Shown here piece after piece: positions 27,785 to 36,665 of a DNA stretch of 64,000 nt. The notes beneath the pieces were generated by a model. The model did not search any database. It worked only from the letters and a program-made list of their open reading frames with translations, and was not told where the DNA came from. The position numbers and the translations under genes are program-made. Source of the stretch: Nitrospira sp. Ga0074138 (GTDB lineage Bacteria > Nitrospirota > Nitrospiria > Nitrospirales > Nitrospiraceae); NCBI GenBank assembly GCA_001464735.1, contig LNDU01000056.1, positions 1-64,000 of the forward strand, written 5' to 3'. Numbering within the stretch: the stretch's first letter is position 1; each line of letters opens with the position of its first letter.

Positions 27785-28495
27785 CTATTGCTCGTCGTCT
27801 TTTTTCAATTTATCGAGCAGCTCAACCAGATCAGCAGTCAAGGTATGGGCCCGCTCAAGCGCCCTCATGCGAATGATCCCGGAACCCGTCACTTCTTCGA
27901 GTGCGTCGTTCACGGTTCGCGAGTTATTCAGAATCTCCACAATACGTCCAGACTGGGCTGGAGCCTGATCGACCAACGCCGACACGAATTCCGGATCCAC
28001 AGAGGCCAACACAGACTTGTTCGCGAACTGCTTCAGCTGGGCATGGATCCCACCAGTCTGCTTCCACGAGGTATTCAACGCCTGAGCCGTATCACGCAGC
28101 CCACAAAAGTCCTCTTCGAATTGATCCCACACCATTTTTTCGACACCGTGAGAGTCAGTCAAATAGAGTCGCGCGACCAAATACGAGGCCGCGTACGCCG
28201 CTTCCCCTTTCTTGCTGGCGATTTTGCGGTACGACGAGAGCACGACCTGCTGCTTGGCCTCCAGCATCTGCAATTGTTTAAAACTCTCGTGCAAAAAGCT
28301 GCGCGCCTGCTCCAGATTCTTGATGCGTTCTTCCGTCTCTTTCTGGAAGACATCGATGTTCGTCTGCGCCGCATCAATTTTGTCGCCTTCGAGCTGGATG
28401 AGGCCGCGCACCGCATCACTATGAATCGAGTGACACCCAACCACACTGCTCAGGAGGAGCCCAAGACTCAACAACATCGTCCGTCGTGCAATCAT
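27785..28495 (-). CDS. Helical lipoprotein in five-gene operon
   Basis: 236 residues from ATG 28495, chosen for the ribosome site agagga and the lipoprotein signal MIARRTMLLSLGLLLSSVVGC. The mature protein is long helix: coiled-coil segments (DKIDAAQTNIDVFQKETEER, NLEQARSFLHESFKQLQML) and a second helical half (LKQFANKSVLASVDPEFVSAL). An acidic C-terminus (KLKKDDEQ) follows. No catalytic motif is seen. It may act as a periplasmic scaffold. The family is not recognised. The gene is 29 nt after the first operon gene. Confidence 0.65.
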   Translation of the reverse strand: MIARRTMLLSLGLLLSSVVGCHSIHSDAVRGLIQLEGDKIDAAQTNIDVFQKETEERIKNLEQARSFLHESFKQLQMLEAKQQVVLSSYRKIASKKGEAAYAASYLVARLYLTDSHGVEKMVWDQFEEDFCGLRDTAQALNTSWKQTGGIHAQLKQFANKSVLASVDPEFVSALVDQAPAQSGRIVEILNNSRTVNDALEEVTGSGIIRMRALERAHTLTADLVELLDKLKKDDEQ

Positions 28496-28524
28496 ACCGA
28501 TCTCCTCTCTCTCATGGCTCGCCG

Positions 28525-29154
28525 TCATCGACGCCACGTCCGCAGCTCATCCGCAAGCGACTGGACTTCATCGCGAGACAAGGTCACATCGATATCTAAG
28601 TACTGTTTGATCACCGCATTGATTCGGCGGAGCGCTTCCACGTTAGCCCGGTAATGGTCGAACGCCGTCAGGTCCACATTGGACGGGACCTGCGAATCCT
28701 TCGCCACCCGATGCTCAACCCGGCTGGCCAGCTCAGGAAGTTTCTGCAGGAGATGGTTCATATCCCCAACACCAGCTGAAAAGATCGGTTGCCCATTGGG
28801 GCCTTTCCGTTCAGACAGATTCTTCAATCGAACCTCGTTGATCAGCGCAATCACCTCGGAACCCAGGAGGTCGGCATCATCTTTCGCCAGATCAGCCTCG
28901 CTCACATTGGTCATTGTAGGATTGGTGGTGGCCCATTGCAGGGCGAGATTGAGTTTCAGCCTGGTTTGGATGTAGCGATACCAGTGTTGATGCCGCTGGG
29001 TCACCTGACTGACCAACTCACGGTATTGCTGCATCAACCGCTGGTTCTCGGCATACACCTGATCCTTGGCAATCAAGGCTTGTTTGACCTCCGGCGGAGT
29101 GGTACAGCCGAGACAAACCAGACTCAGCGCGACAACAACATGCGCTGCTTTCAT
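28525..29154 (-). CDS. Helical lipoprotein, first gene of five-gene operon
   Basis: 209 residues from ATG 29154, with one of the best ribosome sites here (aaggagg, 7-8 nt spacing). Lipoprotein signal MKAAHVVVALSLVCLGC. The mature part is helical (ALIAKDQVYAENQRLMQQY, QRHQHWYRYIQTRLKLNL, VEALRRINAVIKQYL) without known motifs. Together with the next lipoprotein it gives the operon two long helical envelope proteins upstream of the amine-oxidase-like pair. A promoter in the 199-bp gap upstream could not be assigned with confidence. Confidence 0.65.
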   Translation of the reverse strand: MKAAHVVVALSLVCLGCTTPPEVKQALIAKDQVYAENQRLMQQYRELVSQVTQRHQHWYRYIQTRLKLNLALQWATTNPTMTNVSEADLAKDDADLLGSEVIALINEVRLKNLSERKGPNGQPIFSAGVGDMNHLLQKLPELASRVEHRVAKDSQVPSNVDLTAFDHYRANVEALRRINAVIKQYLDIDVTLSRDEVQSLADELRTWRR

Positions 29155-29353
29155 GGTGATTCCTCCTTCCGACTCACGCCTAAAGCCAACCTTCACAGAA
29201 CCCCAGACACCACCTGATGGCACTCTATAACGAGAGAAATGGAGTAGTGCCGGATGAGCAGGCTACTATCACCCACTGCACATGGGATATGTCGGTAGTA
29301 TGGACTTGTCAGGCGTGCAAGTACATATTGCCTAGTACAACTCAGTAGAATTC

Positions 29354-30538
29354 CTAGGGGAGCCCACGTATGATTTCTTGATAGTACGCCTCAAGAAGCG
29401 TCGCGCGTGCTTCTTCCATCATGACCAGTTGCCGTTGATCGAATGTATTCGCACAGTACAGATAGTGCGTGTCATCGACGATACCAAGCTCCACATGCAC
29501 TTGTCGGCCGTCCGGCTCCTCGCGCGTCAGTTCCTGGGTGACCGTTCGTTCGGGCAACTCTTCCCAGGCAACCTGTGCCGAATGGCCATGATTCTCATAG
29601 AGCGGTTCGTTGGAATCGATGGAGTTCGCCAGCATGGCGTTGAGATTAAAAAGAGTCCCATCATCCAACTCCGGCAATTCATCCCAGGCGACCGTGGTCT
29701 GAGTCCCGTTGTTCAATACATAGAATGGTCCATCTTCCACGACTTCTTCGATGGATCGATAGTGAATCGGATCTGCAGGCTGCACGAGCTGTAGCCCCCT
29801 GCTTGCCAACGCACGCTGGAACGGTATTCGCCTGGCCAACTGCCGTGTTTTCTCACACACAATCATGCGGCCGTGTGGGCGGAGGACCTGGCAGAGGCGG
29901 TCAAGTCGGCTCGCCAAACCTGTCCGCTGTTCAAATACCATCTGCTGTAATGGATCGTGCCCACGATCAAACGTCCGCCAACTCTCGCTGGGTATCCCAG
30001 GATCCTGTTCCGCCTGGAGCAGTGCGTGCGTCGCCAACACCATGTCGAAGGAGCCTGCAAGAGGCCCCGTTTGGAGATCCAGACAGATGAACCGAAGATT
30101 ACGCAGGCCCAGGTCCTTCGCCTTTTCTTGTGCGATCGCAATGGACGCCGCCGAACGATCAATACCGACCAGATTCGCATCAGGGAAGCGGAGGGCATAC
30201 CAGGTCGTCAGAATGCCCAGACCACAACCGAAATCGAGAATGTCCTGAGCCTTGCTGAGCTGAGCCATCGTTCGCAGCCCAATCGCTTCATAATATTCAT
30301 ACCGCTGGCTATAGAGAATCGGGAAGATCTTCGGATGTGCAGCAAGATCATAGAACGCGGTTTCGTCCACATGATCGCCTGTGCGTTTTCGTTCGGCGCG
30401 GATGTTGAGCTGGTTCAGCTCTTCGACGGAGAGCTGTTGTCGCTGCCACAAGAAGTACTCGCGGTCGGATGTGAAGTGCCTGAGCTTCCACCACGCGAGA
30501 TGCTCGCGAAGCAATTGCCGCAATGGGTCATTCGTCAT
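29354..30538 (-). CDS. Class I SAM-dependent methyltransferase with extra C-terminal module
   Basis: 394 residues. Motif I, ILDFGCGLGILTTW (about residues 99-112), with LVGIDRSAASIAIAQEKA next and FDMVLATHALL as motif IV, shows a Rossmann-like SAM methyltransferase at about 70-250. The N-terminal 70 residues are helical. The C-terminal 120 residues hold a short internal repeat, TTVAWDELPEL and AQVAWEELPER, about 55 residues apart, that I cannot assign. Substrate unknown. ATG start at 30538 without a clear ribosome site. The gene lies between the lipoprotein operon and the proA-like gene, on the same strand but with gaps over 100 nt. Confidence 0.75.
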   Translation of the reverse strand: MTNDPLRQLLREHLAWWKLRHFTSDREYFLWQRQQLSVEELNQLNIRAERKRTGDHVDETAFYDLAAHPKIFPILYSQRYEYYEAIGLRTMAQLSKAQDILDFGCGLGILTTWYALRFPDANLVGIDRSAASIAIAQEKAKDLGLRNLRFICLDLQTGPLAGSFDMVLATHALLQAEQDPGIPSESWRTFDRGHDPLQQMVFEQRTGLASRLDRLCQVLRPHGRMIVCEKTRQLARRIPFQRALASRGLQLVQPADPIHYRSIEEVVEDGPFYVLNNGTQTTVAWDELPELDDGTLFNLNAMLANSIDSNEPLYENHGHSAQVAWEELPERTVTQELTREEPDGRQVHVELGIVDDTHYLYCANTFDQRQLVMMEEARATLLEAYYQEIIRGLP

Positions 30539-30669
30539 GTGCTACGCCTGCTCAAAGCGGTTCACAGTAAGGCCGCAAGGAGTGAGAACCACGAGACGTA
30601 CGCGGTGGGGGGTACATTAAGTGGTTCGAACGACTGAGAAGGAAGCTGGGAAGCGTTTTTAGTAGGCAT

Positions 30670-32037
30670 CTACGGCCGTTTGAGCATGATGGCGTCAAAA
30701 TACGCTTCCGGCACCGGATGGGGGAGCCGAAGCTGCCCCGACCCGAAGGCCACATACTTCTCGCAGGTCAGCTGTTCCAAACCGATCGGCCCCTTGGCAT
30801 GCAGTTTCCCTACGCTCAGACCCACGTCGCTCCCCATTCCGAAGCTATCTCCGGCATGGATCCTGGTTGATGCATTCACCAGCACCGCACTCGCATCAAC
30901 TTCCCGAGTGAATCGCAGAGCGGACTCATAGCGTGTGGTGGCAATTCCTGCGGTAAGACATGGCCCATGCGTTTGGATATGGGCCAACGCTTCATCCAGG
31001 TTTTCGACCATTTTTACAGCCAGGGTCGGACCGGCGAACTGCGTATCCCAATCCGCCTCGGTCGCCGGAATGATCGCGGTATGTCCCGTCATCGCCATTT
31101 GCCCCATGAGTGCGACCGTCTTTGGGCAGGCATGCACTTCCACCTTAAATTCATCCAGCAGGCGATTGATTAACGGAGGCAAGAACTGCCTAGCCACAAT
31201 CTGCTGCACCAGCAACGTATCCAGCGCGTTGGCGGCTCCTGCCTGCTGCACCTTTGAGTTGATCACCAGGTTTTGCGCAACTGAAATATCGGGGGTTTCA
31301 TCGATGTACAACTGCGTGAGGCCCCCATCATCGCAAAGCACCGGAACCTTGGCTTGCTCCGCAACCGTCTTGCGTAAGCCAGCTCCGCCACGCACAATGA
31401 GCGCATCGAGGGTCTTCCCTGATCGAATCAGGTCGAGCGCGACTTCTTTCTCTTGGCGATCGATGAGCATCCAGGCCCCATGGGGTATGCCATGCTCCGT
31501 TGCCACCTCACGAAATCGAGCATGAATCGCCTGATGTGTCAGCTTCCATTCCGAAGCCCCACGAAAGATGCAGAGATTGCCCGACTTCAGACACAGTGCA
31601 ATCGATTCCACGGTAACCAGCGGACTCCGTTCGGAGATCACCCCGACCACTCCGATCGGCACCCTCACCTTGGAGACCTGTAAGCCATCCGGGCGTTCCC
31701 GTCGCGATGTCACGGCGCCGATGGGGTCTGGCAGATCGGCGATGCAATGCAGTCGCTCAACGATCTCTTTCATCTGATCGATCGTCAAGCGGACGCGAGC
31801 CACGGCAGCCTTCATCCGATCTTTCATGCCCGCATTCTCAAAGGACTTTCCCACAGCCTCAACATCTTTGACATTTTCCGCGAGAATGGCGTCTTGGTCT
31901 GCAGCGACTCGATCGGCCACCGCATGCAGCGCCCTCGCCTTCACGGGACCAGGAAGCAGAGCCAGATCGACCGATACTTTTCTGCACTCTTTCAATAGCT
32001 TATCAAGGTACAACTTGACCGGAACCTCAGTCGACAT
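30670..32037 (-). CDS. ProA-like protein lacking the catalytic cysteine
   Basis: 455 residues, longer than the usual 415-420. Overall it follows gamma-glutamyl phosphate reductase (aldehyde dehydrogenase fold): LPGPVKARALHAVADRV at the start, VRVPIGVVGVISERSPLVT, ALCLKSGNLCIFRGASE, and LHAKGPIGLEQLT near the end. ProA reduces glutamyl phosphate to the semialdehyde in proline synthesis through a cysteine in (V)CNAxETLL. Here the site reads AGAANALDTLLV, so the cysteine is alanine (A269), and the nearby substrate segment is VPVLCDDGGLTQLYID. It is probably a non-reducing paralogue or has another activity; a normal proA is expected elsewhere. No proB is adjacent. Confidence 0.8.
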   Translation of the reverse strand: MSTEVPVKLYLDKLLKECRKVSVDLALLPGPVKARALHAVADRVAADQDAILAENVKDVEAVGKSFENAGMKDRMKAAVARVRLTIDQMKEIVERLHCIADLPDPIGAVTSRRERPDGLQVSKVRVPIGVVGVISERSPLVTVESIALCLKSGNLCIFRGASEWKLTHQAIHARFREVATEHGIPHGAWMLIDRQEKEVALDLIRSGKTLDALIVRGGAGLRKTVAEQAKVPVLCDDGGLTQLYIDETPDISVAQNLVINSKVQQAGAANALDTLLVQQIVARQFLPPLINRLLDEFKVEVHACPKTVALMGQMAMTGHTAIIPATEADWDTQFAGPTLAVKMVENLDEALAHIQTHGPCLTAGIATTRYESALRFTREVDASAVLVNASTRIHAGDSFGMGSDVGLSVGKLHAKGPIGLEQLTCEKYVAFGSGQLRLPHPVPEAYFDAIMLKRP

Positions 32038-32266
32038 AGAGGCCTTTCTTCACGAGATACAGCTTCCAATGAGTCATTGCAATCACTCCATCTCCCTGAG
32101 ACAATGATATATGCTTGGGTTTTTAGAGCCTCGGACTATACCACGCGTTTTTTTCATGAGTAAATGACTGAACGCCTCACGTTTTTCACTGCTACAATTG
32201 CACCGTAGGATGGCGAATGAGAAGTTGGCATGCTGGCTCGCGTTGGCGCAAGAGAAAGGAACAGCG

Positions 32267-33106
32267 ATGCGCTCACTAGTTCACGTGAAGGGACATGGCT
32301 TCACCAGGGTAGCTCTCTGTGTGTTTTTGACGGCATTACTGGGAGCCTGTGCTCAGATGAAACTGAAACCGGTAAGCCCTCTAGGTCCCCCGACTCAAGC
32401 CACGCCCGAACAAGTGACCGAACGAGAACGGGAGAATCAACCGCCCAAGGTCATACAAGCCCGTCCCAACGGCAGCAGCCCTCAACAATGCCTGGTCAAT
32501 TTTGACGATGAGAGCGCGCTGGAGCATATCTACTCCCAGGCGAGATCAACGCTGGCATACAGGACAAGCCGAATCGGATTTGGCCCTTTGCAGACATGTG
32601 ATCCATCGAAACATAGCGACTGCTGGACCTATCGCCAGCGCTGCTCCAAGCACGACATCAACGTCGACACGATCGGTCTCACACATTTCCACTTGAGCAT
32701 GGAAGCGGGGATCGAGTGCTACACCCTTCCAGATCCTGGAGACGGCCTCGGCCGTGGATTCGGCAAACTCGTGGACTTTAAATGCACAGAGGTTGATTGG
32801 GCGAAAACTCCCCGCGTCTTGTCCTCGCACGATCAGAATCAGTGGGTCAAGATCTGGGTGAGCAATCCTGAGAATCGTGCACCGACGTATTTCGACATGG
32901 AATCAATTCAGGTGCTGCCCGATACTTCAATTCAACTCTGGTTCCGGAAACGCGATGGAACCTGGTGGTTCTGGCCGGAGCTGAAGGCCGGCAATACCTG
33001 GAACATCCGTGAGTATACACGCGATGTATCGGAGGTTCGGATCCGAGGCACCAAGGCGGGACGAGCCAGTTCCTATGTGATCGGCTCATTGGTGGTTCGA
33101 GACTAG
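32267..33106 (+). CDS. Lipoprotein of unknown function
   Basis: 279 residues from ATG 32267 (ribosome site aaagga). The signal MRSLVHVKGHGFTRVALCVFL leads to lipobox LGAC at residue 26-29. A proline-rich linker (PLGPPTQATPEQVTERERENQPPK) precedes a domain with six to seven cysteines (QQCLVNF, QTCDPSKHSDCWTYRQRC, GIECYTLP, DFKCTEVDW) likely forming disulfides in the periplasm. The C-terminal part is beta-rich (SIQLWFRKRDGTWWFWPEL). I do not recognise the family. It faces the convergent transporter gene across 31 nt. Confidence 0.65.
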   Translation: MRSLVHVKGHGFTRVALCVFLTALLGACAQMKLKPVSPLGPPTQATPEQVTERERENQPPKVIQARPNGSSPQQCLVNFDDESALEHIYSQARSTLAYRTSRIGFGPLQTCDPSKHSDCWTYRQRCSKHDINVDTIGLTHFHLSMEAGIECYTLPDPGDGLGRGFGKLVDFKCTEVDWAKTPRVLSSHDQNQWVKIWVSNPENRAPTYFDMESIQVLPDTSIQLWFRKRDGTWWFWPELKAGNTWNIREYTRDVSEVRIRGTKAGRASSYVIGSLVVRD

Positions 33107-33137
33107 CCGAACAAAGGCCAAAACACGCGATACCGAC

Positions 33138-34457
33138 TCATACGGTACGGCGAGAACTCTCTGTGATCAAAGATACGGTAGATGCCGACCGGCGCTTTTC
33201 CTCTCGGGCCAGCACGGTAGCCAGCCAAGCCCAGGCAATCATGAGTGGCACGCACGCCAACGCAATGTGGGCCGTGGTGGCACCCAAGGCTTTGATTCCG
33301 GTGATCAGCCACCCCGTCGAGGCATCGCCGCCGCGTGAGATGGCCGTATCGATGAAATTCTTCGCTTTATATTTCTCTTCTCGGCTGACAACGGTAAAGA
33401 GAACCTCTCGTGCAGGCTTGGATAACGCATACTCCCCCACTCGACGCAACACAGAAAAGACAGCGTAGACCCCAAGAGTCGGCCACAGCGCGATACCGAG
33501 AAACCCTATCAGGCTGATCACCGGAAGAAACAGTAAGGGCGCGACCAGACCAAACCGGCTGATAACGCGTTTGGTCGCGAACATCTGGGTCAACCACGTC
33601 AACAGACCAGTCGTAAAATCGAGCGAGGAGAAGAGGCGTGTCCGGGCTTCGGGCTGATCCAAATATTCCGAGACCAGGCGCGTCTGTTCAAGATACAGAA
33701 ACGTCGCGGTCATGGTCAAAAAGGCCAGATAGCCGCAAATCCCAAGCAAATAGGGTGACGACATCGTCAGGCGAATACCAGCCAGGAAACTTCCGCGAAG
33801 GGGATCACCTGGTCGCGACTGATGGTGGACGGACTGTTCGCGCCCCCATCGGTCAAGTCGATAGATACATCCGAGACACAGCGTGAGAAACACCATCGAG
33901 GCCAACATGAGCACCGGAACAGAAACAATAAACGTCAGGCCTGTCGTGATTAGGGGACCCGCCAGTGCTCCGCTGCTTCCCCCAGCCGCAATGACACCGA
34001 ACAGCCGTGCACCCTGCTCCGGGGTAAACAGATCGGCCATGAAGCTCCAGAAGACCGACACAATGAAGAGATTCATCACCGACAGCCAGACAAAAAAACT
34101 TCGGGCCACCCACTCGGGATATAAATGACTCATCATCAGCGCATAAAAGGCCAATAGATTCACAATGAAGAACGCATACACAATCAACAGCAGCCGGTAG
34201 CGGGAGCATCGCGCCGAGAGCCACCCGAATAGTGGCGTGGCCGCGAGCATGGTGAGGAATGTCGCCGTCATCATCCAGGGAAGATGTTTCAATCCTCCTT
34301 CGATGGCCATTTCGTCGCGCACTGGACGGAGAATCGAGTATCCGCACAAGAGACAGAAAAAATAGACGAAGGCCCACACCAACGGGACGAATTCTGCCCG
34401 TTTCACACCGAGAGAGTGAGCCCATCCAGTCAGTCGTGTGTGATCCAATCCGACCAT
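33138..34457 (-). CDS. TLC/MFS-like transporter (nucleotide exchanger-related)
   Basis: 439 residues from ATG 34457; a TTG at 34493 would add 12. About 11-12 transmembrane helices. The segment CGYSILRPVRDEMAIEGG resembles the diagnostic N-terminal motif of ATP/ADP (TLC) nucleotide transporters and their bacterial relatives, as do FGVIAAGGSSGALAGPL and the SKPAREVLFTVVSREEKYKAKNF region with its charged loop. Free-living bacteria often carry such homologues, whose substrate is unknown and need not be ATP. No soluble domain is fused. Convergent with the preceding lipoprotein gene, divergent from ltaE. Confidence 0.75.
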   Translation of the reverse strand: MVGLDHTRLTGWAHSLGVKRAEFVPLVWAFVYFFCLLCGYSILRPVRDEMAIEGGLKHLPWMMTATFLTMLAATPLFGWLSARCSRYRLLLIVYAFFIVNLLAFYALMMSHLYPEWVARSFFVWLSVMNLFIVSVFWSFMADLFTPEQGARLFGVIAAGGSSGALAGPLITTGLTFIVSVPVLMLASMVFLTLCLGCIYRLDRWGREQSVHHQSRPGDPLRGSFLAGIRLTMSSPYLLGICGYLAFLTMTATFLYLEQTRLVSEYLDQPEARTRLFSSLDFTTGLLTWLTQMFATKRVISRFGLVAPLLFLPVISLIGFLGIALWPTLGVYAVFSVLRRVGEYALSKPAREVLFTVVSREEKYKAKNFIDTAISRGGDASTGWLITGIKALGATTAHIALACVPLMIAWAWLATVLAREEKRRSASTVSLITESSRRTV

Positions 34458-34549
34458 AGACCCGCAGTGTAGCAGGTGTGCCTTCGCCTGCAAGTGGCAG
34501 ATCTGTTAGAATAGCGGGACCGTACGGAATTCTTGGGAGGCCGAACAGT

Positions 34550-35581
34550 ATGATCGATCTTCGTAGCGACACCGTGACCAAGCCGACGGATGAGATGCGG
34601 AAAGCCATGGCGCGCGCCGAGGTCGGCGATGACGTGTATGGAGAAGACCCGACCGTCAATCGGCTCCAAGATATGGCGGCAGCCATGCTCGGCAAGCGGT
34701 TCGCGCTCTTCGTCCCCTCCGGCACCATGGCCAATCAACTGGCGATTCGGTCACACACTCAACCGGGACAGGAAATAATCGTCGAGAGCAAGAGTCATGT
34801 CGTTCGCTATGAACAGGGCGCAGCTGGGGCACTGGCCGGCGTGCAACTTCATTGGGTGACCGGTGAGCGGGGAATCATGACTGTCGAGCAGGTGGAAGCC
34901 GCCATCAGACCGAACGACGCGCACAGCATCACAACGGCCTTGATCTGCATCGAGAACACGCACAATGCCGGAGGCGGCACGATTTATCCGCTCTCCACAA
35001 TTGAAAAAATCCGAGCTCTCGCGGTGAGACATGGCATTCCCATGCACCTCGACGGGGCCAGGCTCTTCAATGCCGTGGCCGCCACCACCTTGCCTCCGAC
35101 GGTGTACGCCCAACACTTCGAAACCGTCTCCCTCTGTCTCTCGAAGGGGTTGGGCGCCCCCGTTGGATCGCTGCTGATCTCCAATGACCAGCGACTCATG
35201 GATCGGGCACGCCGCTTTCGCCGAATGTATGGAGGCGCGATGCGCCAAGCGGGCATCCTGGCCGCCGCCGGTATCTATGCGCTAGAGCGGCATGTCGCCC
35301 GGCTCAAGACCGACCATGAGCATGCAAAAAAACTGGCTCGCCAACTCCAACACATTTCCGCAATCCAGATTGCGCCGCAGCACGTCGAAACGAATATCGT
35401 CATCTTCGACATCGTCGACGAGCACCGTTCTCCGGCCGAACTCGTAGCCGCGCTCAAAGAGCACGGCGTGCTTATTAACGCCGTTGGAGGACAAAGCTAT
35501 CGAGCGGTCACCCATCTGCACATCACGGACAAGCAGATCGACGAAGCCGCGGACGTCTTTGCCAACGTCCTCAAACGTTGA
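34550..35581 (+). CDS. ltaE: Low-specificity L-threonine aldolase
   Basis: 343 residues from ATG 34550 with gggagg upstream; the open frame further upstream overlaps the divergent transporter gene. A PLP enzyme (fold type I) that splits threonine and related beta-hydroxy amino acids to glycine and aldehyde. The start [46 protein letters not shown] and [15 protein letters not shown] [11 protein letters not shown] are family hallmarks. The Schiff-base lysine is in [12 protein letters not shown]. Enzymes of this type usually carry glycine and serine metabolism roles. No operon partner is obvious. Confidence 0.93.
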   Translation: MIDLRSDTVTKPTDEMRKAMARAEVGDDVYGEDPTVNRLQDMAAAMLGKRFALFVPSGTMANQLAIRSHTQPGQEIIVESKSHVVRYEQGAAGALAGVQLHWVTGERGIMTVEQVEAAIRPNDAHSITTALICIENTHNAGGGTIYPLSTIEKIRALAVRHGIPMHLDGARLFNAVAATTLPPTVYAQHFETVSLCLSKGLGAPVGSLLISNDQRLMDRARRFRRMYGGAMRQAGILAAAGIYALERHVARLKTDHEHAKKLARQLQHISAIQIAPQHVETNIVIFDIVDEHRSPAELVAALKEHGVLINAVGGQSYRAVTHLHITDKQIDEAADVFANVLKR

Positions 35582-35722
35582 CACTATATTCCTCCATCCA
35601 TAGAATGCCGAAGCGACCAGGTCTTTCGCCTGTTGCGGCCCCACGAGGTTGGAGACCAGCGAGAACGAACGACAGGCCCTACGCTAGTCGATTCAGAGGA
35701 TTTGCACACACGATTCATTATC

Positions 35723-36526
35723 ATGGAATTAGAACACGTCATGGACACACACCACACGACCAGCACTCCCACTCGTGAAGAACTGAACGCCGAGCTACTC
35801 GAAGTCCCGGAACCGCCGGAGCAGCCCGAGTTGCCGCCACCCCCTGGATTTGAAGCGAATGTAGAAGTCGCGTTACGGCATATCAAAGGCCGACGGGGCG
35901 GTGACCTTGTCGGCGTTATCCTCATCGGGTCGGGAGCTCGGAAGGCTCTCACGCTCCACAGCGATATCGACTTGATCGCCCTCGTCAAGGGAGAGGCCGA
36001 TAGTCACGAAATCCTTCGTGTCGGCGACCGCCTGGCAGATATTCGCTACCATGGATACCAGTCCGTCGAGGAAGACCTCGCGTACTCACTTCGGCTCCCC
36101 TCCCTGCTGCGAAAAGGCAGAATTCTCTACGATCACGACGGCATCTGTGTGAAGCTGACTGAAAAGATCCACCACCGCTTTCGCCAAGGTCCGCCGCCGG
36201 CATCGATCAATGAACAGATTCGACTGAAGGCCGAATGTTACCATCTGTTGGGGAAAGCGCAGGATCTCGTAGAGAAACCGGGAACAGCCCACTACCTATT
36301 GACGCTGTTTTACGAGGATTGCATCTCCGCATTCTTTCGTTTGAGAGGGTTTTGGTTGGTCGCTCCAGTAGATGTTCATCGGTTTATGTTTTCACGCGAA
36401 CCGGCCCTTGCGGACCTTGCTGGACAGTTCCTCACAGCCACCACCCTCACCGAGCGGCTCAACTTCGGCCGGCAATTTGCCGATCTCCTCTTTAAGGATG
36501 TCCCGAATCCTGCTCGCATCGACTGA
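35723..36526 (+). CDS. Nucleotidyltransferase-fold protein
   Basis: 267 residues if started at ATG 35723; ATG 35741 is also possible and neither has a clear ribosome site. A proline-rich stretch (PEPPEQPELPPPPGFEA, about residues 27-43) precedes a minimal nucleotidyltransferase core, GVILIGSGARKALTLHSDIDLIALV, where GS and the Asp-x-Asp pair bind the metal and nucleotide. The C-terminal part is helical (YHLLGKAQDLVEKPGTAHYLLTLFYEDCISAFF), as in HEPN-like or kanamycin-type partners. This combination suggests a MNT/HEPN-like fusion, but that is inference. Starts 141 nt after ltaE. Confidence 0.65.
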   Translation: MELEHVMDTHHTTSTPTREELNAELLEVPEPPEQPELPPPPGFEANVEVALRHIKGRRGGDLVGVILIGSGARKALTLHSDIDLIALVKGEADSHEILRVGDRLADIRYHGYQSVEEDLAYSLRLPSLLRKGRILYDHDGICVKLTEKIHHRFRQGPPPASINEQIRLKAECYHLLGKAQDLVEKPGTAHYLLTLFYEDCISAFFRLRGFWLVAPVDVHRFMFSREPALADLAGQFLTATTLTERLNFGRQFADLLFKDVPNPARID

Positions 36527-36665
36527 CGAGAGCAGTGCATTCAAACGGTTGCCTCCGCGTTGGGAACGTGTTTCGCGCACAACGTGAGAGGAACCGTACC
36601 TGCCTGCAAATCGATCGACGGACGCCGCATTGGCTGTGACCGGCGACAAACCAAGGAGCGCTCTT

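Noticed and set aside
27107..28654. Plus-strand ORF of 515 codons
   Set aside because: Antisense to three genes of the lipoprotein operon that carry lipoprotein signals and good ribosome sites.
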